A stretch of DNA of 59,282 bases, taken from NCBI RefSeq assembly GCF_000523515.1, contig NZ_AWRU01000034.1, positions 3,293 through 62,574 of the forward strand. The letters are read 5' to 3'. Positions within the stretch are counted from its first letter, which is position 1, and the number at the start of each line of letters is the position of its first letter. A model generated the notes under the pieces. That model saw nothing but the letters and a program-made list of their open reading frames with translations, was not told the DNA's origin and made no database searches. Origin of the DNA: Pedobacter sp. V48 (GTDB taxonomy: Bacteria; Bacteroidota; Bacteroidia; Sphingobacteriales; Sphingobacteriaceae). Position numbers and translations under genes: made by a program. Positions 17,096 to 26,257 of this stretch are shown here, in pieces.

Positions 17096-17653
17096 ATGCT
17101 TGAACTTATTAAACAACCATGGCCATGGTATACATCAGGCCTGGCTATCAGTTTTATAATGGTAATTCTGATCTTTTTCGGGAAATCCTTTGGCTTTTCA
17201 TCAAACCTGCGAACCATGTGCAGCATGCTGGGAGCGGGGAAATGGGTAAGCTTTTTTAATTTTGACTGGAAAGCACAGCGATGGAACTTACTTTTCCTGA
17301 TTGGCTCCGTAATTGGCGGTTTCATTTCTGCGAACTGGCTTCAGTCGGATGTTCCTTTAAATTTATCGCAGGCAACAATTCAGGATCTTCAAAAGCTTAA
17401 TATTCAGTTCGACGGAAACATTGTGCCTTCGCAATTATTTAACTGGGATTTTCTGGCAACAGGAAAAGGACTGCTGATTTTTCTTGGAGGAGGTTTTTTA
17501 ATCGGTTTTGGAACACGTTATGCAGGCGGTTGTACTTCAGGTCATGCCATTAGCGGGTTGTCTAACCTGCAAATTCCTTCGCTTATTGCAGTTATCGGCT
17601 TCTTTATTGGCGGCCTGGTGATGACTCACTTAATTTTTCCACTTCTATTTTAA
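17096..17653 (+). CDS. YeeE/YedE sulfur-transport protein, subunit 1
   Basis: 185 residues, five hydrophobic segments. It has the family hallmark GFGTRYAGGCTSGHAISGL (about 138-156) with the conserved Cys that relays thiosulfate or sulfur species. This is half of the usual full-length TsuA/YeeE, and the second half is encoded by the next gene. The split pair is common in Bacteroidota and related to PmpA/PmpB. It probably imports reduced sulfur compounds across the inner membrane. Confidence 0.84.
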   Translation: MLELIKQPWPWYTSGLAISFIMVILIFFGKSFGFSSNLRTMCSMLGAGKWVSFFNFDWKAQRWNLLFLIGSVIGGFISANWLQSDVPLNLSQATIQDLQKLNIQFDGNIVPSQLFNWDFLATGKGLLIFLGGGFLIGFGTRYAGGCTSGHAISGLSNLQIPSLIAVIGFFIGGLVMTHLIFPLLF

Positions 17654-17663
17654 TCATTAACTC

Positions 17664-18080
17664 ATGATGAAATCAGTTAAATACATCCTTGCCGGCACGC
17701 TGTTTGGCATTATTATGAGTAAATCAGAAGCCATATCCTGGTATCGCATTCAGGAAATGTTCCGGTTCCAATCATTCCATATGTTTGGCATTATGGGCAC
17801 TGCTGTAATTACAGGTGTAATTGCGGTTTGGTTAATGAAAAAAATGAAATCCCGTGATGTTGAAGGAAAGCCAATTTCATTTACAGATAAGGAAAAATCA
17901 TGGCGCCGATACTTATTTGGCGGCACTATTTTTGGATTGGGATGGGCACTTACAGGTGCTTGTCCGGGACCAGTTTTTGTGCTGCTCGGACAAGGCTACC
18001 TGGTTATGATAGTGGTAATATTTGGCTCGCTATTGGGCACCTTTGTTTACGGATTATTAAAAACCCGTTTACCCCATTAG
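17664..18080 (+). CDS. YeeE/YedE sulfur-transport protein, subunit 2
   Basis: 138 residues with four membrane helices and the conserved GWALTGACPGPVFVLLG segment (about 97-113) whose Cys corresponds to the second conserved Cys of YeeE. It begins 10 bases after subunit 1 and must be co-transcribed with it. It ends one base short of the convergent pepT gene. Confidence 0.84.
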   Translation: MMKSVKYILAGTLFGIIMSKSEAISWYRIQEMFRFQSFHMFGIMGTAVITGVIAVWLMKKMKSRDVEGKPISFTDKEKSWRRYLFGGTIFGLGWALTGACPGPVFVLLGQGYLVMIVVIFGSLLGTFVYGLLKTRLPH

Positions 18081-18081
18081 C

Positions 18082-19341
18082 TTAAGCTTTTTCTTCCCAA
18101 ATGGAAGCAATATTTACAATAGTTTGAACTGCTTTCTCCATGTCTTGTACCGATGCCCATTCTTGTTTACCATGAAAAGCGTGCTCTCCGGCAAAAATAT
18201 TAGGACAAGGCAAGCCCATAAATGAAAGGCGTGAACCATCAGTACCACCTCTGATACTTTGTTGCTTAGGTACAATTCCTGCCCTTTTAATAGCTTCAAT
18301 ACCATATTCAATTACCTGAGGATATTGATCCAATACCTGTTTCATATTACGGTACTGAGGAGTTATTTTTAGTTCATAAGTAGAGTTTGGAAAATCTTCA
18401 ATAATATTTTGAACTGTGGCATCCAATAATTCTCCATTGGCACTTAATTCTTCATCATTAAAAGCACGAAGAATAAAGCGAGCCTCGGCCTGCTCAACGC
18501 TTCCTCCAAATGTAACAGGATGAATAAAACCTTCTTTAAGTTCTGTCGATTCAGGAGAAAGACAATCTGCAGGCAGTGCACTAATTACATCAGACAAGAT
18601 CTTTATTGCGCTTTCCATTTTTCCTTTAGCAAAACCCGGATGCGTACTCACACCATTTATGGTTAGTACAGCTCCATCGGCAGAAAATGTTTCATCTTCT
18701 ATTGAACCTAAAGTTTCGCCATCAATCGTATATGCAAAATCGGCACCTAGCTTTTTCAAGTCTGCTTTATCTACACCGCGACCAATCTCTTCATCAGGCG
18801 TAAACAGGATCCTGATTTTTCCGTGTTTAATTTCAGGATGCAATATTAAAAAGGATGCTGCTTCCATGATCTCGGCAAGCCCGGCTTTGTTATCTGCTCC
18901 AAGAAGTGTTGTTCCGCTTGCGGTAATTATATCATTCCCTATCTGATCTTTTAAATCTGGATGTTCTTCCATTTTTAAAATGATTGATTCATCATCAGGA
19001 AGTATCAGATCCTGTCCTTGATAATTGGAATGAATAATGGGTTTCACATTTTTACCGCTACAATCAGGAGAAGTATCCATGTGAGAGCAGAAACAGATTA
19101 CAGGAACCTTTTTTTCTGTAGTGGAAGGTATCGTTGCGTACACATAGCCAAAATCATCAAGATGTGCGTCTGTAACTCCCATTTCCAAAAGTTCTTCTAC
19201 AAGAACCTTTCCCAGGTCCTTTTGCTTGACTGTTGATGGCGTGGTTTCAGATAATGGGTCTGATTGTGTATCGATTTGAACGTACTTTGTGAACCTACCT
19301 TGAAGTGTTTTGTTATTATTTTGATATTTTAGCATATTCAT
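18082..19341 (-). CDS. pepT: Peptidase T (tripeptide aminopeptidase)
   Basis: 419 residues, M20 family zinc peptidase that removes the N-terminal residue from tripeptides in the cytoplasm. Motifs: SHMDTSPD (first zinc His and Asp), LLGADNKAGLAEI (bridging Asp), FTPDEEIGRG (catalytic Glu pair), YTIDGE, and the lid-domain SIRGGTDGSRLSFMGLPCPNIFAGEHAFHG typical of PepT. Length matches the family (about 408-415). Start may be Met1 or Met3; the first is listed. Confidence 0.93.
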   Translation of the reverse strand: MNMLKYQNNNKTLQGRFTKYVQIDTQSDPLSETTPSTVKQKDLGKVLVEELLEMGVTDAHLDDFGYVYATIPSTTEKKVPVICFCSHMDTSPDCSGKNVKPIIHSNYQGQDLILPDDESIILKMEEHPDLKDQIGNDIITASGTTLLGADNKAGLAEIMEAASFLILHPEIKHGKIRILFTPDEEIGRGVDKADLKKLGADFAYTIDGETLGSIEDETFSADGAVLTINGVSTHPGFAKGKMESAIKILSDVISALPADCLSPESTELKEGFIHPVTFGGSVEQAEARFILRAFNDEELSANGELLDATVQNIIEDFPNSTYELKITPQYRNMKQVLDQYPQVIEYGIEAIKRAGIVPKQQSIRGGTDGSRLSFMGLPCPNIFAGEHAFHGKQEWASVQDMEKAVQTIVNIASIWEEKA

Positions 19342-19402
19342 ATAGAAAAAACAAAGTTATATATAAGATTACTAAATAGGTTCGAAACTTAAAGAAGAAA
19401 CT

Positions 19403-20050
19403 TTGAAAGCAATATTTACCTCAATCCTGGCTCTTTTACTTTGTTTAACCGCTGCAGCGCAGTCTAACTTTTACAAACTTAGCCTGGGTGGCGGCGGCGG
19501 TCTTACCCAATCGTTTACAGACTATGAAAAGTACAAATTTGGAAAATCTATTTACGGTGTTGGCGAATTCTTTTTTACCCCTTTCATTAGTCTCGGCGGA
19601 GAAGGACAGATAGGTCGGATTAAAGGTGAAAGCAGAGATCCTACCTTTGAGAAACCACAATTTGTTAACGCTTACAAATCATTAACAATTAATGCAAAAC
19701 TCTACCTGGGCGCTTTAATTGACTATAAAAGAAATGGTTTTTCTAACACGATAAAAGGGTTATATATGGGTGCTGGTTTGGGAGGTATATTAAATAACAT
19801 AAGCGGCGCCGAAACCCCGAAAACGAAAGACATCATTGTACCTCTTAATATTGGATACACTTATTACTTTCCTAATAAAGCCGGCTATTATAGATATGGG
19901 ATCAATGCAAACTATCAAAGCACCATTAGCCTTGATGGAGGTTTAGATGGAAGAGAAGAAACTTCCCATACAGACATTTACACTTATTTTACTATCGGTA
20001 TCAGGTATCAATTTGGACCAATGGGACTTTCCACAAAAACACTGTATTAA
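19403..20050 (+). CDS. Small outer-membrane beta-barrel protein
   Basis: 215 residues with a signal peptide (cleavage about after TAAAQ) and alternating beta strands rich in Gly/Tyr. It ends with a strand close to IRYQFGPMG, like other porin-family beta-barrels. The start seems to be TTG at 19403, preceded by a purine-rich stretch (AAAGAAGAAA). Function unknown; probably an outer-membrane protein expressed with the next two genes. Confidence 0.65.
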   Translation: MKAIFTSILALLLCLTAAAQSNFYKLSLGGGGGLTQSFTDYEKYKFGKSIYGVGEFFFTPFISLGGEGQIGRIKGESRDPTFEKPQFVNAYKSLTINAKLYLGALIDYKRNGFSNTIKGLYMGAGLGGILNNISGAETPKTKDIIVPLNIGYTYYFPNKAGYYRYGINANYQSTISLDGGLDGREETSHTDIYTYFTIGIRYQFGPMGLSTKTLY

Positions 20051-20071
20051 ACCGGTATTTTCCCCACGCTA

Positions 20072-21811
20072 ATGAAGCCCTACCTCATCATCTTACTTTT
20101 ATTAATAGCAATGGATACATCAGCACAATTAACGCCGTACGAATTAAGCGGCAAAAAAGAAACTGCAACTTATTATGAAGCCATTAAACACTATGAACAA
20201 TTAGATAAGGCGTATGAACAGGCTAAGTTATTTGCCTATGGGAACACTGACTTTGGCAAACCCCTGCATCTTTTGGTTTTATCAAAAGACAAAATATTTG
20301 ACCCCATTGCCATTAGAAAAAGTAACAAGCGTATTTTACTAATAAACAATGGCATACACCCGGGAGAGCCCGAAGGTATAGATGCCAGCATGATGCTGGC
20401 CAGAGATTTATTAAAAGGGAACTTACTACCTAAAGACGTTGTAATCTGCCTCATCCCTGTTTACAATATAGATGGTAGCTTTAACCGAACAGGTACATCC
20501 AGGGCAAACCAGAATGGCCCTGTGGCTTACGGCTTTAGGGGAAACAGTAAAAATTACGACCTGAACAGAGATTTCATAAAAACAGATTCTAAGAATTCGT
20601 ACTCCTTTCAGGAAATCTTTAATATATGGCAACCAGAAATATTCGTAGATACACACACAAGTAATGGTGCAGATTATCAATATGTAATGACACTTATTCC
20701 AACTCATAAAGACAAGCTAAACCCTATCTTATCTGGATACATGACTAGAACCATGTTACCATCTCTATATGCAGGAATGAAAAAAGCTGGTTATGAAATG
20801 ATCCCTTATGTAAATTCTGTTGAAGAAACACCAGATGCAGGAATCACAGGCTTTTTAGAATCGGCAAGGTACTCTACCGGATACACAACGCTGCACAATA
20901 CGATTGGCTTTATGCCGGAAACCCATATGCTGAAAGATTATGATAAGAGGGTTGATGCAACATATCGGCTTTTGCAGATCTATATCGACATAGTAGTTCG
21001 CGATGCAAAAGTAATCGGAGAGAATAAGCGAAAAGCTGATGAAGAGATTGCAAAACAAACGGCATTCCCTATAGAATGGAAACTCAATGAAAATCTGGCA
21101 GAAGATCTGGAGTTTAAAGGGTATACCGCAAAGCAAAAACCAAGTGAGGTAAGCGGGTTAGATCGCCTGTATTACGACAGAAATGAGCCTTACACCAAAA
21201 CCATAAAGTACTGGAATACTTATCAGCCATCCGTTACCATTACAAAGCCGCTTGCGTACGTTATCCCAAAGGCTTGGGACAAAATAATTGGCCTTCTAAA
21301 GCTCAACAATGTAAAAGTACAGCAACTGCAGAAAGATACTCAAATCGACATTGAGTCTTATTACATCACTGACTACAAAACAGTAAGCAGTCCATTTGAA
21401 GGGCACTACCTGCATTCTAATGTAAAAGTGAATCCTGTAAAACAGACTTTACAGTTTTACGAAGGCGACTATGTGGTTTATACAAACCAGCCTGTTAACA
21501 GATATGTCATTGAAACGCTTGAGCCGCAAGCAATGGATTCCTTCTTTAACTGGAATTTCTTTGATGCAATACTAGGAATGAAAGAGCATTTTAGTGCTTA
21601 CGTTTTTGAGGATACTGCTGCAGAACTTTTAAAGCAAAATCCCGAGCTAAAGAAAAAACTTGAGGCTCAAAAGGCCAAAGACAGCAGTTTAGGTAAAAAA
21701 GCTGAGGCACAGCTTGACTTTGTCTATAAAAATTCTGATTATTACGAAAAAACGCACTGCCGATACCCCATTGCCCGTCTGGTAAAAGACACTAAATTAA
21801 TCCTTAAATAA
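20072..21811 (+). CDS. M14-family zinc carboxypeptidase, secreted
   Basis: 579 residues with a signal peptide. The N-terminal half is an M14 carboxypeptidase domain: zinc ligands at IHPGEPEG (His and Glu), DLNRDF after the NGPVAYGFRG loop, and the third zinc His in DTHTSNGADYQY. A catalytic Glu is likely in GFMPETHML. The C-terminal half (about 330-579) is a Bacteroidota-specific extension. It probably trims peptides or peptidoglycan in the periplasm. It lies 2 bases before the rhomboid gene. Confidence 0.83.
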   Translation: MKPYLIILLLLIAMDTSAQLTPYELSGKKETATYYEAIKHYEQLDKAYEQAKLFAYGNTDFGKPLHLLVLSKDKIFDPIAIRKSNKRILLINNGIHPGEPEGIDASMMLARDLLKGNLLPKDVVICLIPVYNIDGSFNRTGTSRANQNGPVAYGFRGNSKNYDLNRDFIKTDSKNSYSFQEIFNIWQPEIFVDTHTSNGADYQYVMTLIPTHKDKLNPILSGYMTRTMLPSLYAGMKKAGYEMIPYVNSVEETPDAGITGFLESARYSTGYTTLHNTIGFMPETHMLKDYDKRVDATYRLLQIYIDIVVRDAKVIGENKRKADEEIAKQTAFPIEWKLNENLAEDLEFKGYTAKQKPSEVSGLDRLYYDRNEPYTKTIKYWNTYQPSVTITKPLAYVIPKAWDKIIGLLKLNNVKVQQLQKDTQIDIESYYITDYKTVSSPFEGHYLHSNVKVNPVKQTLQFYEGDYVVYTNQPVNRYVIETLEPQAMDSFFNWNFFDAILGMKEHFSAYVFEDTAAELLKQNPELKKKLEAQKAKDSSLGKKAEAQLDFVYKNSDYYEKTHCRYPIARLVKDTKLILK

Positions 21812-21813
21812 GA

Positions 21814-22431
21814 ATGGAATACCTTCAGCATACACCCGTAGCCTCAATAATTTTTGTTTTTACTATTATAACAAGTATATACGCATTCAATGACCCTGGG
21901 TTATTCGGTAAGTTCATGTTACACCCGTATAGTGTGTCCCGCAAGCATAAGGTTTATACCCTGGTAACAAGTGGATTAATTCACGCCGATTGGATGCACT
22001 TGATTTTTAACATGATGACCTTCTTTTTCTTCGCATTTCAACTCGAGGCGATGATAGGTTCATGGCAATTTGGTGTAGTCTATTTTATGGGCTTAATTTT
22101 AAGCGACATACCATCAGTCATAAAACATAAAAACGACATGTGGTACAATAGTTTGGGCGCATCAGGAGCAATAAGCGCTGTATTGTTCAGCTACATTCTA
22201 TTTCAACCGTTTTCTTCTATGATCATATTTCCCCTGCCTATTCCAATATGGGCAATCATATTTGGCCCACTATACCTGTTGTATTGTGTGTATGCGTCCA
22301 GACAATCTAGAGACAATATCAACCACGATGCACACTTTTTCGGCGCACTTGCAGGTTTAATTGTTACCGTCCTAATTGTTCCAGGAGCAATCCCTCACTT
22401 CTTAAGTCAGCTGATGGCAAAAATAGGTTAA
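21814..22431 (+). CDS. Rhomboid intramembrane serine protease
   Basis: 205 residues with six transmembrane segments. The catalytic Ser117 is in GASGA, and the His is at 171 or 174 in NHDAHFFGALAG. The HADWMHLIFNM segment of TM2 holds the oxyanion His/Asn. It cleaves membrane-embedded substrates, here unknown. Its stop overlaps the end of the convergent gene by 4 bases. Confidence 0.9.
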   Translation: MEYLQHTPVASIIFVFTIITSIYAFNDPGLFGKFMLHPYSVSRKHKVYTLVTSGLIHADWMHLIFNMMTFFFFAFQLEAMIGSWQFGVVYFMGLILSDIPSVIKHKNDMWYNSLGASGAISAVLFSYILFQPFSSMIIFPLPIPIWAIIFGPLYLLYCVYASRQSRDNINHDAHFFGALAGLIVTVLIVPGAIPHFLSQLMAKIG

Positions 22432-23417
22432 GTAGTAGATGGTAAGCTAGATGGATTAAAATAGCTGATTGGATTTGTTGGGTCTTTAATGATTTCGAAA
22501 AGTGTGTGATCCCATGGCTTCCAAAAATCCTGTAATACCTGAGCATAGGTTTTATGTTGCCAATGATCAAAAAGAGCTTTATTCAAAGTCCCCCTTAATG
22601 GCATCGCATCAATATAAATAGATCCTTCAACCGGTAATATTGCATATTCCGGCAACCTGTTAAATAAATATGCCGAATAAAAAAACCTCGCGCAGAGCTC
22701 TTCAAATTGCTGCGGTGATAACACTGAGTCTCCAATCTGATCCAGCAATTCCTGATGGTATCTTTTATTCGTTCCATTATCTTGCAGGCAGGCAATAATA
22801 CCAAAGTCCTTCAATTTCAAAGAAAAAGTCATCGTATTGATTTCATCCCTAAAACTAAAGGCGGTATCATGTTGCTCCAAGGGAACCAGAACAATTGACC
22901 AGGGTGTAAAATCTTCAAATACCACATCAGTATAGATTCCCTGAATCATGGTATGCAGATTCCCGAATTTATGCATCAGCCCTTGAGACATATTTACTCC
23001 ATCAGCACTTAATTGTTGCTGACGAACAGCTGCATGCATTTCTACATAAATAAGGCTATACATGAACTTACCGATCCACCTGAACAGCTCAACCTCTTCA
23101 AGTTTTGAAACAGCTTCATATCCCGCTAAAAAAGCATTATGGATTTTCTCTTCCAATGGCTCGATGAAATGAGTTAAAACTTCCTGATTACAAGGAACTT
23201 TCAAGGTATTGTATGAACGAATACTCTCATCAAGTAGTTTAATCTGCTCCTCTCCACTAAAGTTGGCCACTTTTAAAAGCCACTCTGGCAAAATCCCGAT
23301 CTCTGTTACGGGCGTAGAAAATGTATCTCCACTAAGAAAGCAGTTTTTATACTTAAAATCGAAGTTTTTAAACGGTTGATATATTGTGCTATTCATACAA
23401 GGCGCAATATTAGGCAT
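22428..23417 (-). CDS. Conserved hypothetical protein
   Basis: 329 residues, soluble, no signal peptide and no motif that I recognise. It is rich in helices in the middle and ends with a Pro/Ser-rich tail (ISYFNPSSLPSTT). It is encoded opposite the dipeptide epimerase and may share its divergent promoter region. No function can be stated. Confidence 0.6.
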   Translation of the reverse strand: MPNIAPCMNSTIYQPFKNFDFKYKNCFLSGDTFSTPVTEIGILPEWLLKVANFSGEEQIKLLDESIRSYNTLKVPCNQEVLTHFIEPLEEKIHNAFLAGYEAVSKLEEVELFRWIGKFMYSLIYVEMHAAVRQQQLSADGVNMSQGLMHKFGNLHTMIQGIYTDVVFEDFTPWSIVLVPLEQHDTAFSFRDEINTMTFSLKLKDFGIIACLQDNGTNKRYHQELLDQIGDSVLSPQQFEELCARFFYSAYLFNRLPEYAILPVEGSIYIDAMPLRGTLNKALFDHWQHKTYAQVLQDFWKPWDHTLFEIIKDPTNPISYFNPSSLPSTT

Positions 23418-23451
23418 ATTATTTTTACATTAGCAGCAGCTCCTATTTTTT

Positions 23452-23459
23452 TAACTTTG
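23452..23459 (+). promoter_or_regulatory. Candidate -7 element before dipeptide epimerase
   Basis: TAACTTTG matches TAnnTTTG and lies 26 bases before the ATG at 23485. No strong -33 element. Confidence 0.4.
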
Positions 23460-23484
23460 ATATTACTTAACGCTTTTTTAGCTC

Positions 23485-24522
23485 ATGCAGGTAAACGCAA
23501 AACCATATCAACTGGAATTAAAACATCCATTCTCTATTGCTAAATTCTCAAGAACAAGCACTCCGGTTATGCTGATAAAGCTTACGTACGAAGGAATTGA
23601 TGGATATGGAGAAGCATCAATGGTTCCTTACATGGGCGAAAGTGTAGAAAGTGCAACTGCCTTTTTAAACAAGGTGGATTGGAAAAGATTTACCTATCCT
23701 TTTAATTTCAGTGAAATTATAGAATATCTTGATGACATTGAAAGCGGTCACCCTGCTATAAAAGCAGCTATAGATATTGCCTTGAATGACATAAATGGTA
23801 AGATTTTAAATAAACCATGTTATGAAATCTACGGTGCAGATCCGCTAAAAATGCCGCTAACTTCTTATACCATTGGTATAGATACCCCAGAAGTTTTAAG
23901 AGAAAAAGTTGCTGATGCCGAAGGCTTTAAAGTGCTAAAAATAAAACTCGGCAGAGAAAACGACAAAGAACTTATCAATACCATTAGAAGTGTAAGTGAT
24001 TTACCTCTATATATTGATGCTAATCAGGGCTGGAACGACAAAGCCAAGGCTATAGATATGATTTATTGGTTGCATGACAAGGGGGCTTTGCTGATAGAAC
24101 AGCCGATGGATAAAACCAACATGGATGGGAATGCCTGGCTGACGGGTAGAAGTCCTATCCCAATTCTAGCCGACGAAGCCGTACAACGTTTATCAGACCT
24201 GGAGGCACTAAAAGGTGCTTATCATGGCATAAATATAAAACTGATGAAAAGTGCCGGCATGTACGAGGCCCATCAAATGATCCTTAAGGCACGTTCTTTT
24301 GGAATGAAAATCCTGATTGGTTGCATGAGCGAAACATCTTGCGCCACGCAGGCAGGAATTGCCCTTGCTCCTTTATGCGATTGGGCAGATCTGGATGGAC
24401 CATGGCTAACCAAAAATAACCCCTTCAAAGCTCCGGAAATGGTAGCTGGTAAATATTTATTAAAACACCTTCCAGGTCTTGGCCTGGAAGGTGTTCCTGA
24501 AGGTCTTTTTATTACTTCTTAA
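23485..24522 (+). CDS. Dipeptide epimerase (L-Ala-D/L-Glu type)
   Basis: 345 residues, muconate-lactonizing subgroup of the enolase superfamily. Catalytic KIK at 152-154, metal ligands Asp178 (YIDANQGW), Glu205 (LIEQP) and Asp230 (LADEA), and second catalytic Lys at 252 or 255 (IKLMKSAG). CMSETSC is a marker of the dipeptide-epimerase group. The enzyme epimerises dipeptides such as L-Ala-D-Glu from murein during recycling. A perfect 13-bp inverted repeat lies within its 3' end. Confidence 0.87.
   Translation: MQVNAKPYQLELKHPFSIAKFSRTSTPVMLIKLTYEGIDGYGEASMVPYMGESVESATAFLNKVDWKRFTYPFNFSEIIEYLDDIESGHPAIKAAIDIALNDINGKILNKPCYEIYGADPLKMPLTSYTIGIDTPEVLREKVADAEGFKVLKIKLGRENDKELINTIRSVSDLPLYIDANQGWNDKAKAIDMIYWLHDKGALLIEQPMDKTNMDGNAWLTGRSPIPILADEAVQRLSDLEALKGAYHGINIKLMKSAGMYEAHQMILKARSFGMKILIGCMSETSCATQAGIALAPLCDWADLDGPWLTKNNPFKAPEMVAGKYLLKHLPGLGLEGVPEGLFITS
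24464..24495. terminator. Perfect hairpin inside 3' end of epimerase gene
   Basis: AACACCTTCCAGG and its exact reverse complement are separated by 6 bases, followed after 11 bases by a short T-rich stretch (CTTTTTATT). It lies wholly within the coding sequence, ending 27 bases before the end of the CDS. It may terminate or stabilise either of the convergent transcripts meeting here. Confidence 0.45.
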
Positions 24523-24697
24523 GGTTACTTCTCATCTCTTTTATGAGCTGAAGCTTTTGATATAGAAAAAACCCTGCAGTAACCACAAAAAGGGCTACGA
24601 ATAGATATTTTTCATTTTTAAAAGCCCAAAATATCCCATAACCCGACAGGATAACTCCCAGGTTATAAAAAACGTTTAAAGCGATTTTCTTACCCAT
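24512..24697 (-). CDS. Small two-helix membrane protein
   Basis: 61 residues: two hydrophobic helices (about 7-25 and 29-47) and a basic C-terminal tail. It resembles small uncharacterised Sphingobacteriaceae proteins (possibly DUF6358, from memory only). It lies 3 bases downstream of the rhodanese stop, forming an operon with it, and overlaps the epimerase end by 11 bases. Confidence 0.6.
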   Translation of the reverse strand: MGKKIALNVFYNLGVILSGYGIFWAFKNEKYLFVALFVVTAGFFLYQKLQLIKEMRSNLKK

Positions 24698-24700
24698 ATC

Positions 24701-25021
24701 CTAGTAAACAGGCATATCAGGATCAAACGCCTCTTGCCATGCCAGAATGCCTCCTTTAAGGTTATACAAATTGGTTAAACCAAGTTGCTGTTCCAATTGC
24801 ATTACAGCCGCAGCACTTCTTTTTCCACTCCTGCATTGCATAATTACGGGTTTATCAGTCGCAACTTTATCTGCTTCAATTAAAATACCTCCCAAAGGGA
24901 TATTCAACCCATTAAGGTTTGATGTTTCATACTCAAATGGCTCCCTAACATCGATCAATTGAAAATCTTCGTTATTATCAATCTTTGCTTTAAGCTCTTC
25001 AACCGTTATTTCCTTAATCAT
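24701..25021 (-). CDS. Single-domain rhodanese-like protein
   Basis: 106 residues, one rhodanese domain. The active-site loop is CRSGKRS with Cys63 as sulfur carrier, and the QLIDVREPFEYE strand and LKGGILAW motif are present. It has no signal peptide. It is likely a sulfurtransferase with unknown acceptor; the nearby YeeE/YedE transporter is too far away to link directly. Confidence 0.88.
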   Translation of the reverse strand: MIKEITVEELKAKIDNNEDFQLIDVREPFEYETSNLNGLNIPLGGILIEADKVATDKPVIMQCRSGKRSAAAVMQLEQQLGLTNLYNLKGGILAWQEAFDPDMPVY

Positions 25022-25147
25022 ATTATTTTGATTTTTTCAAACTTAGATAAAGTTACGCAAGTATCCATAATTGTGGCAGGAAACATTACAAAAAAGTGAA
25101 TAACTGTAACAACTAAGTGTGTCAGGCGTTTAATAGTAAGTCTTTGC

Positions 25148-25155
25148 TAACTTTG
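25148..25155 (+). promoter_or_regulatory. Candidate -7 element before DUF4407 gene
   Basis: TAACTTTG matches TAnnTTTG, 12 bases before the ATG at 25167. If used, the leader would be only a few bases long. Confidence 0.35.
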
Positions 25156-25166
25156 GCTTTAACATC

Positions 25167-26252
25167 ATGAATTCAATATCACGTTTCTTTTGGTTTTGTT
25201 CAGGAGTACACATTGCTACCCTGGAAAAACATCCTACGGAGCACAATAAATATGTGGGCATCGGAGCCACAATTTTCTTTACCGGATTGTTTGCGGCACT
25301 TTCTGGTGGTTATGCCATGTATTTTGTTTTTAAAGGAGATTCAACAGCACTCCCCTTTGCCTTTCTTTTCGGCTTAATTTGGGGGCTCGCTATTTTTAAT
25401 ATGGATCGCTATATAGTCTCCAGTATTAATAAAAGTGCTTCCACGGGCAAACAGCTATTGCAGGCCACTCCACGTATTTTATTAGCCATCATGATCGGGA
25501 TTGTCATATCGCGTCCACTGGAATTAAAAATATTCGACAAGGAGATCAAGGAACGTTTAAAGGTCACTTATTTAAACAATCAGCGTTCTAAAATCGACAC
25601 GTTAAACATTGCCTTTGGCAATAAGTATAAAATTGAACTGGCTAAACTCAAAGAAACTAAAGCTCAGCGAGACTCTATGGAGAGTGCGATTAAGACAGAT
25701 AGACAAAAGCTAAACTTCGAAATTTTTGGAAACAAAACAACCGAAACTTCCGGAATTATGGGCTATGGCCCATACGCCAAAAGAAAAGAAGCAGAATTGA
25801 AACAGCGGGAACAAGATTTGGACACACTTTCAGCGGGTGTTAGAAAACTTGAAGATTTTGTTGATGGCCGAAAGCAGTTTGATGGCCTGATGAGTGAAAA
25901 ACTATATACCAGCAAACAACTGGATAGCTTAACCAGTATCGCAGGCTTTGCCGACAGGAACTCTGCCTTAGGTCAGTTAAGTATTAGTCCAAATGGTAAA
26001 AAAGATGTAAATACTTCACTCGCTATAACGTTTATTGGCTTGTTATTTATTTTCTTTGAATGCTTACCTGTTTTTGTTAAATTGATGAGCAGCAGAGGAC
26101 CATATGACAGGTCTGTAGAAAATATAGAAACTGCCCAGATATATGAATCTGATAAAGACAAAGACTATGAGATAACTGTTATCGACGGCGTTCATGACAC
26201 ACGTGTTTCAACAGAGATAAACAGAAGAAAAAACGCATTGAATTCAAACTAA
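25167..26252 (+). CDS. DUF4407 membrane protein
   Basis: 361 residues. The family opening is visible (FFWFCSGVHIATLEKHPTEHNKYVGIG), followed by membrane helices at about 30-50, 60-80 and 105-125. A long charged coiled-coil region spans about 130-260 and a last helix about 285-305. The NMDRYIVSS segment is typical of DUF4407. It is probably an inner-membrane protein with a large helical domain on one side. Function unknown. Confidence 0.83.
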   Translation: MNSISRFFWFCSGVHIATLEKHPTEHNKYVGIGATIFFTGLFAALSGGYAMYFVFKGDSTALPFAFLFGLIWGLAIFNMDRYIVSSINKSASTGKQLLQATPRILLAIMIGIVISRPLELKIFDKEIKERLKVTYLNNQRSKIDTLNIAFGNKYKIELAKLKETKAQRDSMESAIKTDRQKLNFEIFGNKTTETSGIMGYGPYAKRKEAELKQREQDLDTLSAGVRKLEDFVDGRKQFDGLMSEKLYTSKQLDSLTSIAGFADRNSALGQLSISPNGKKDVNTSLAITFIGLLFIFFECLPVFVKLMSSRGPYDRSVENIETAQIYESDKDKDYEITVIDGVHDTRVSTEINRRKNALNSN

Positions 26253-26257
26253 CATAT

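Noticed and set aside
17096..18080. Split YeeE/YedE genes as a frameshifted single gene
   Set aside because: Two-gene YeeE/YedE pairs are normal in Bacteroidota, each with its own start and full helices.
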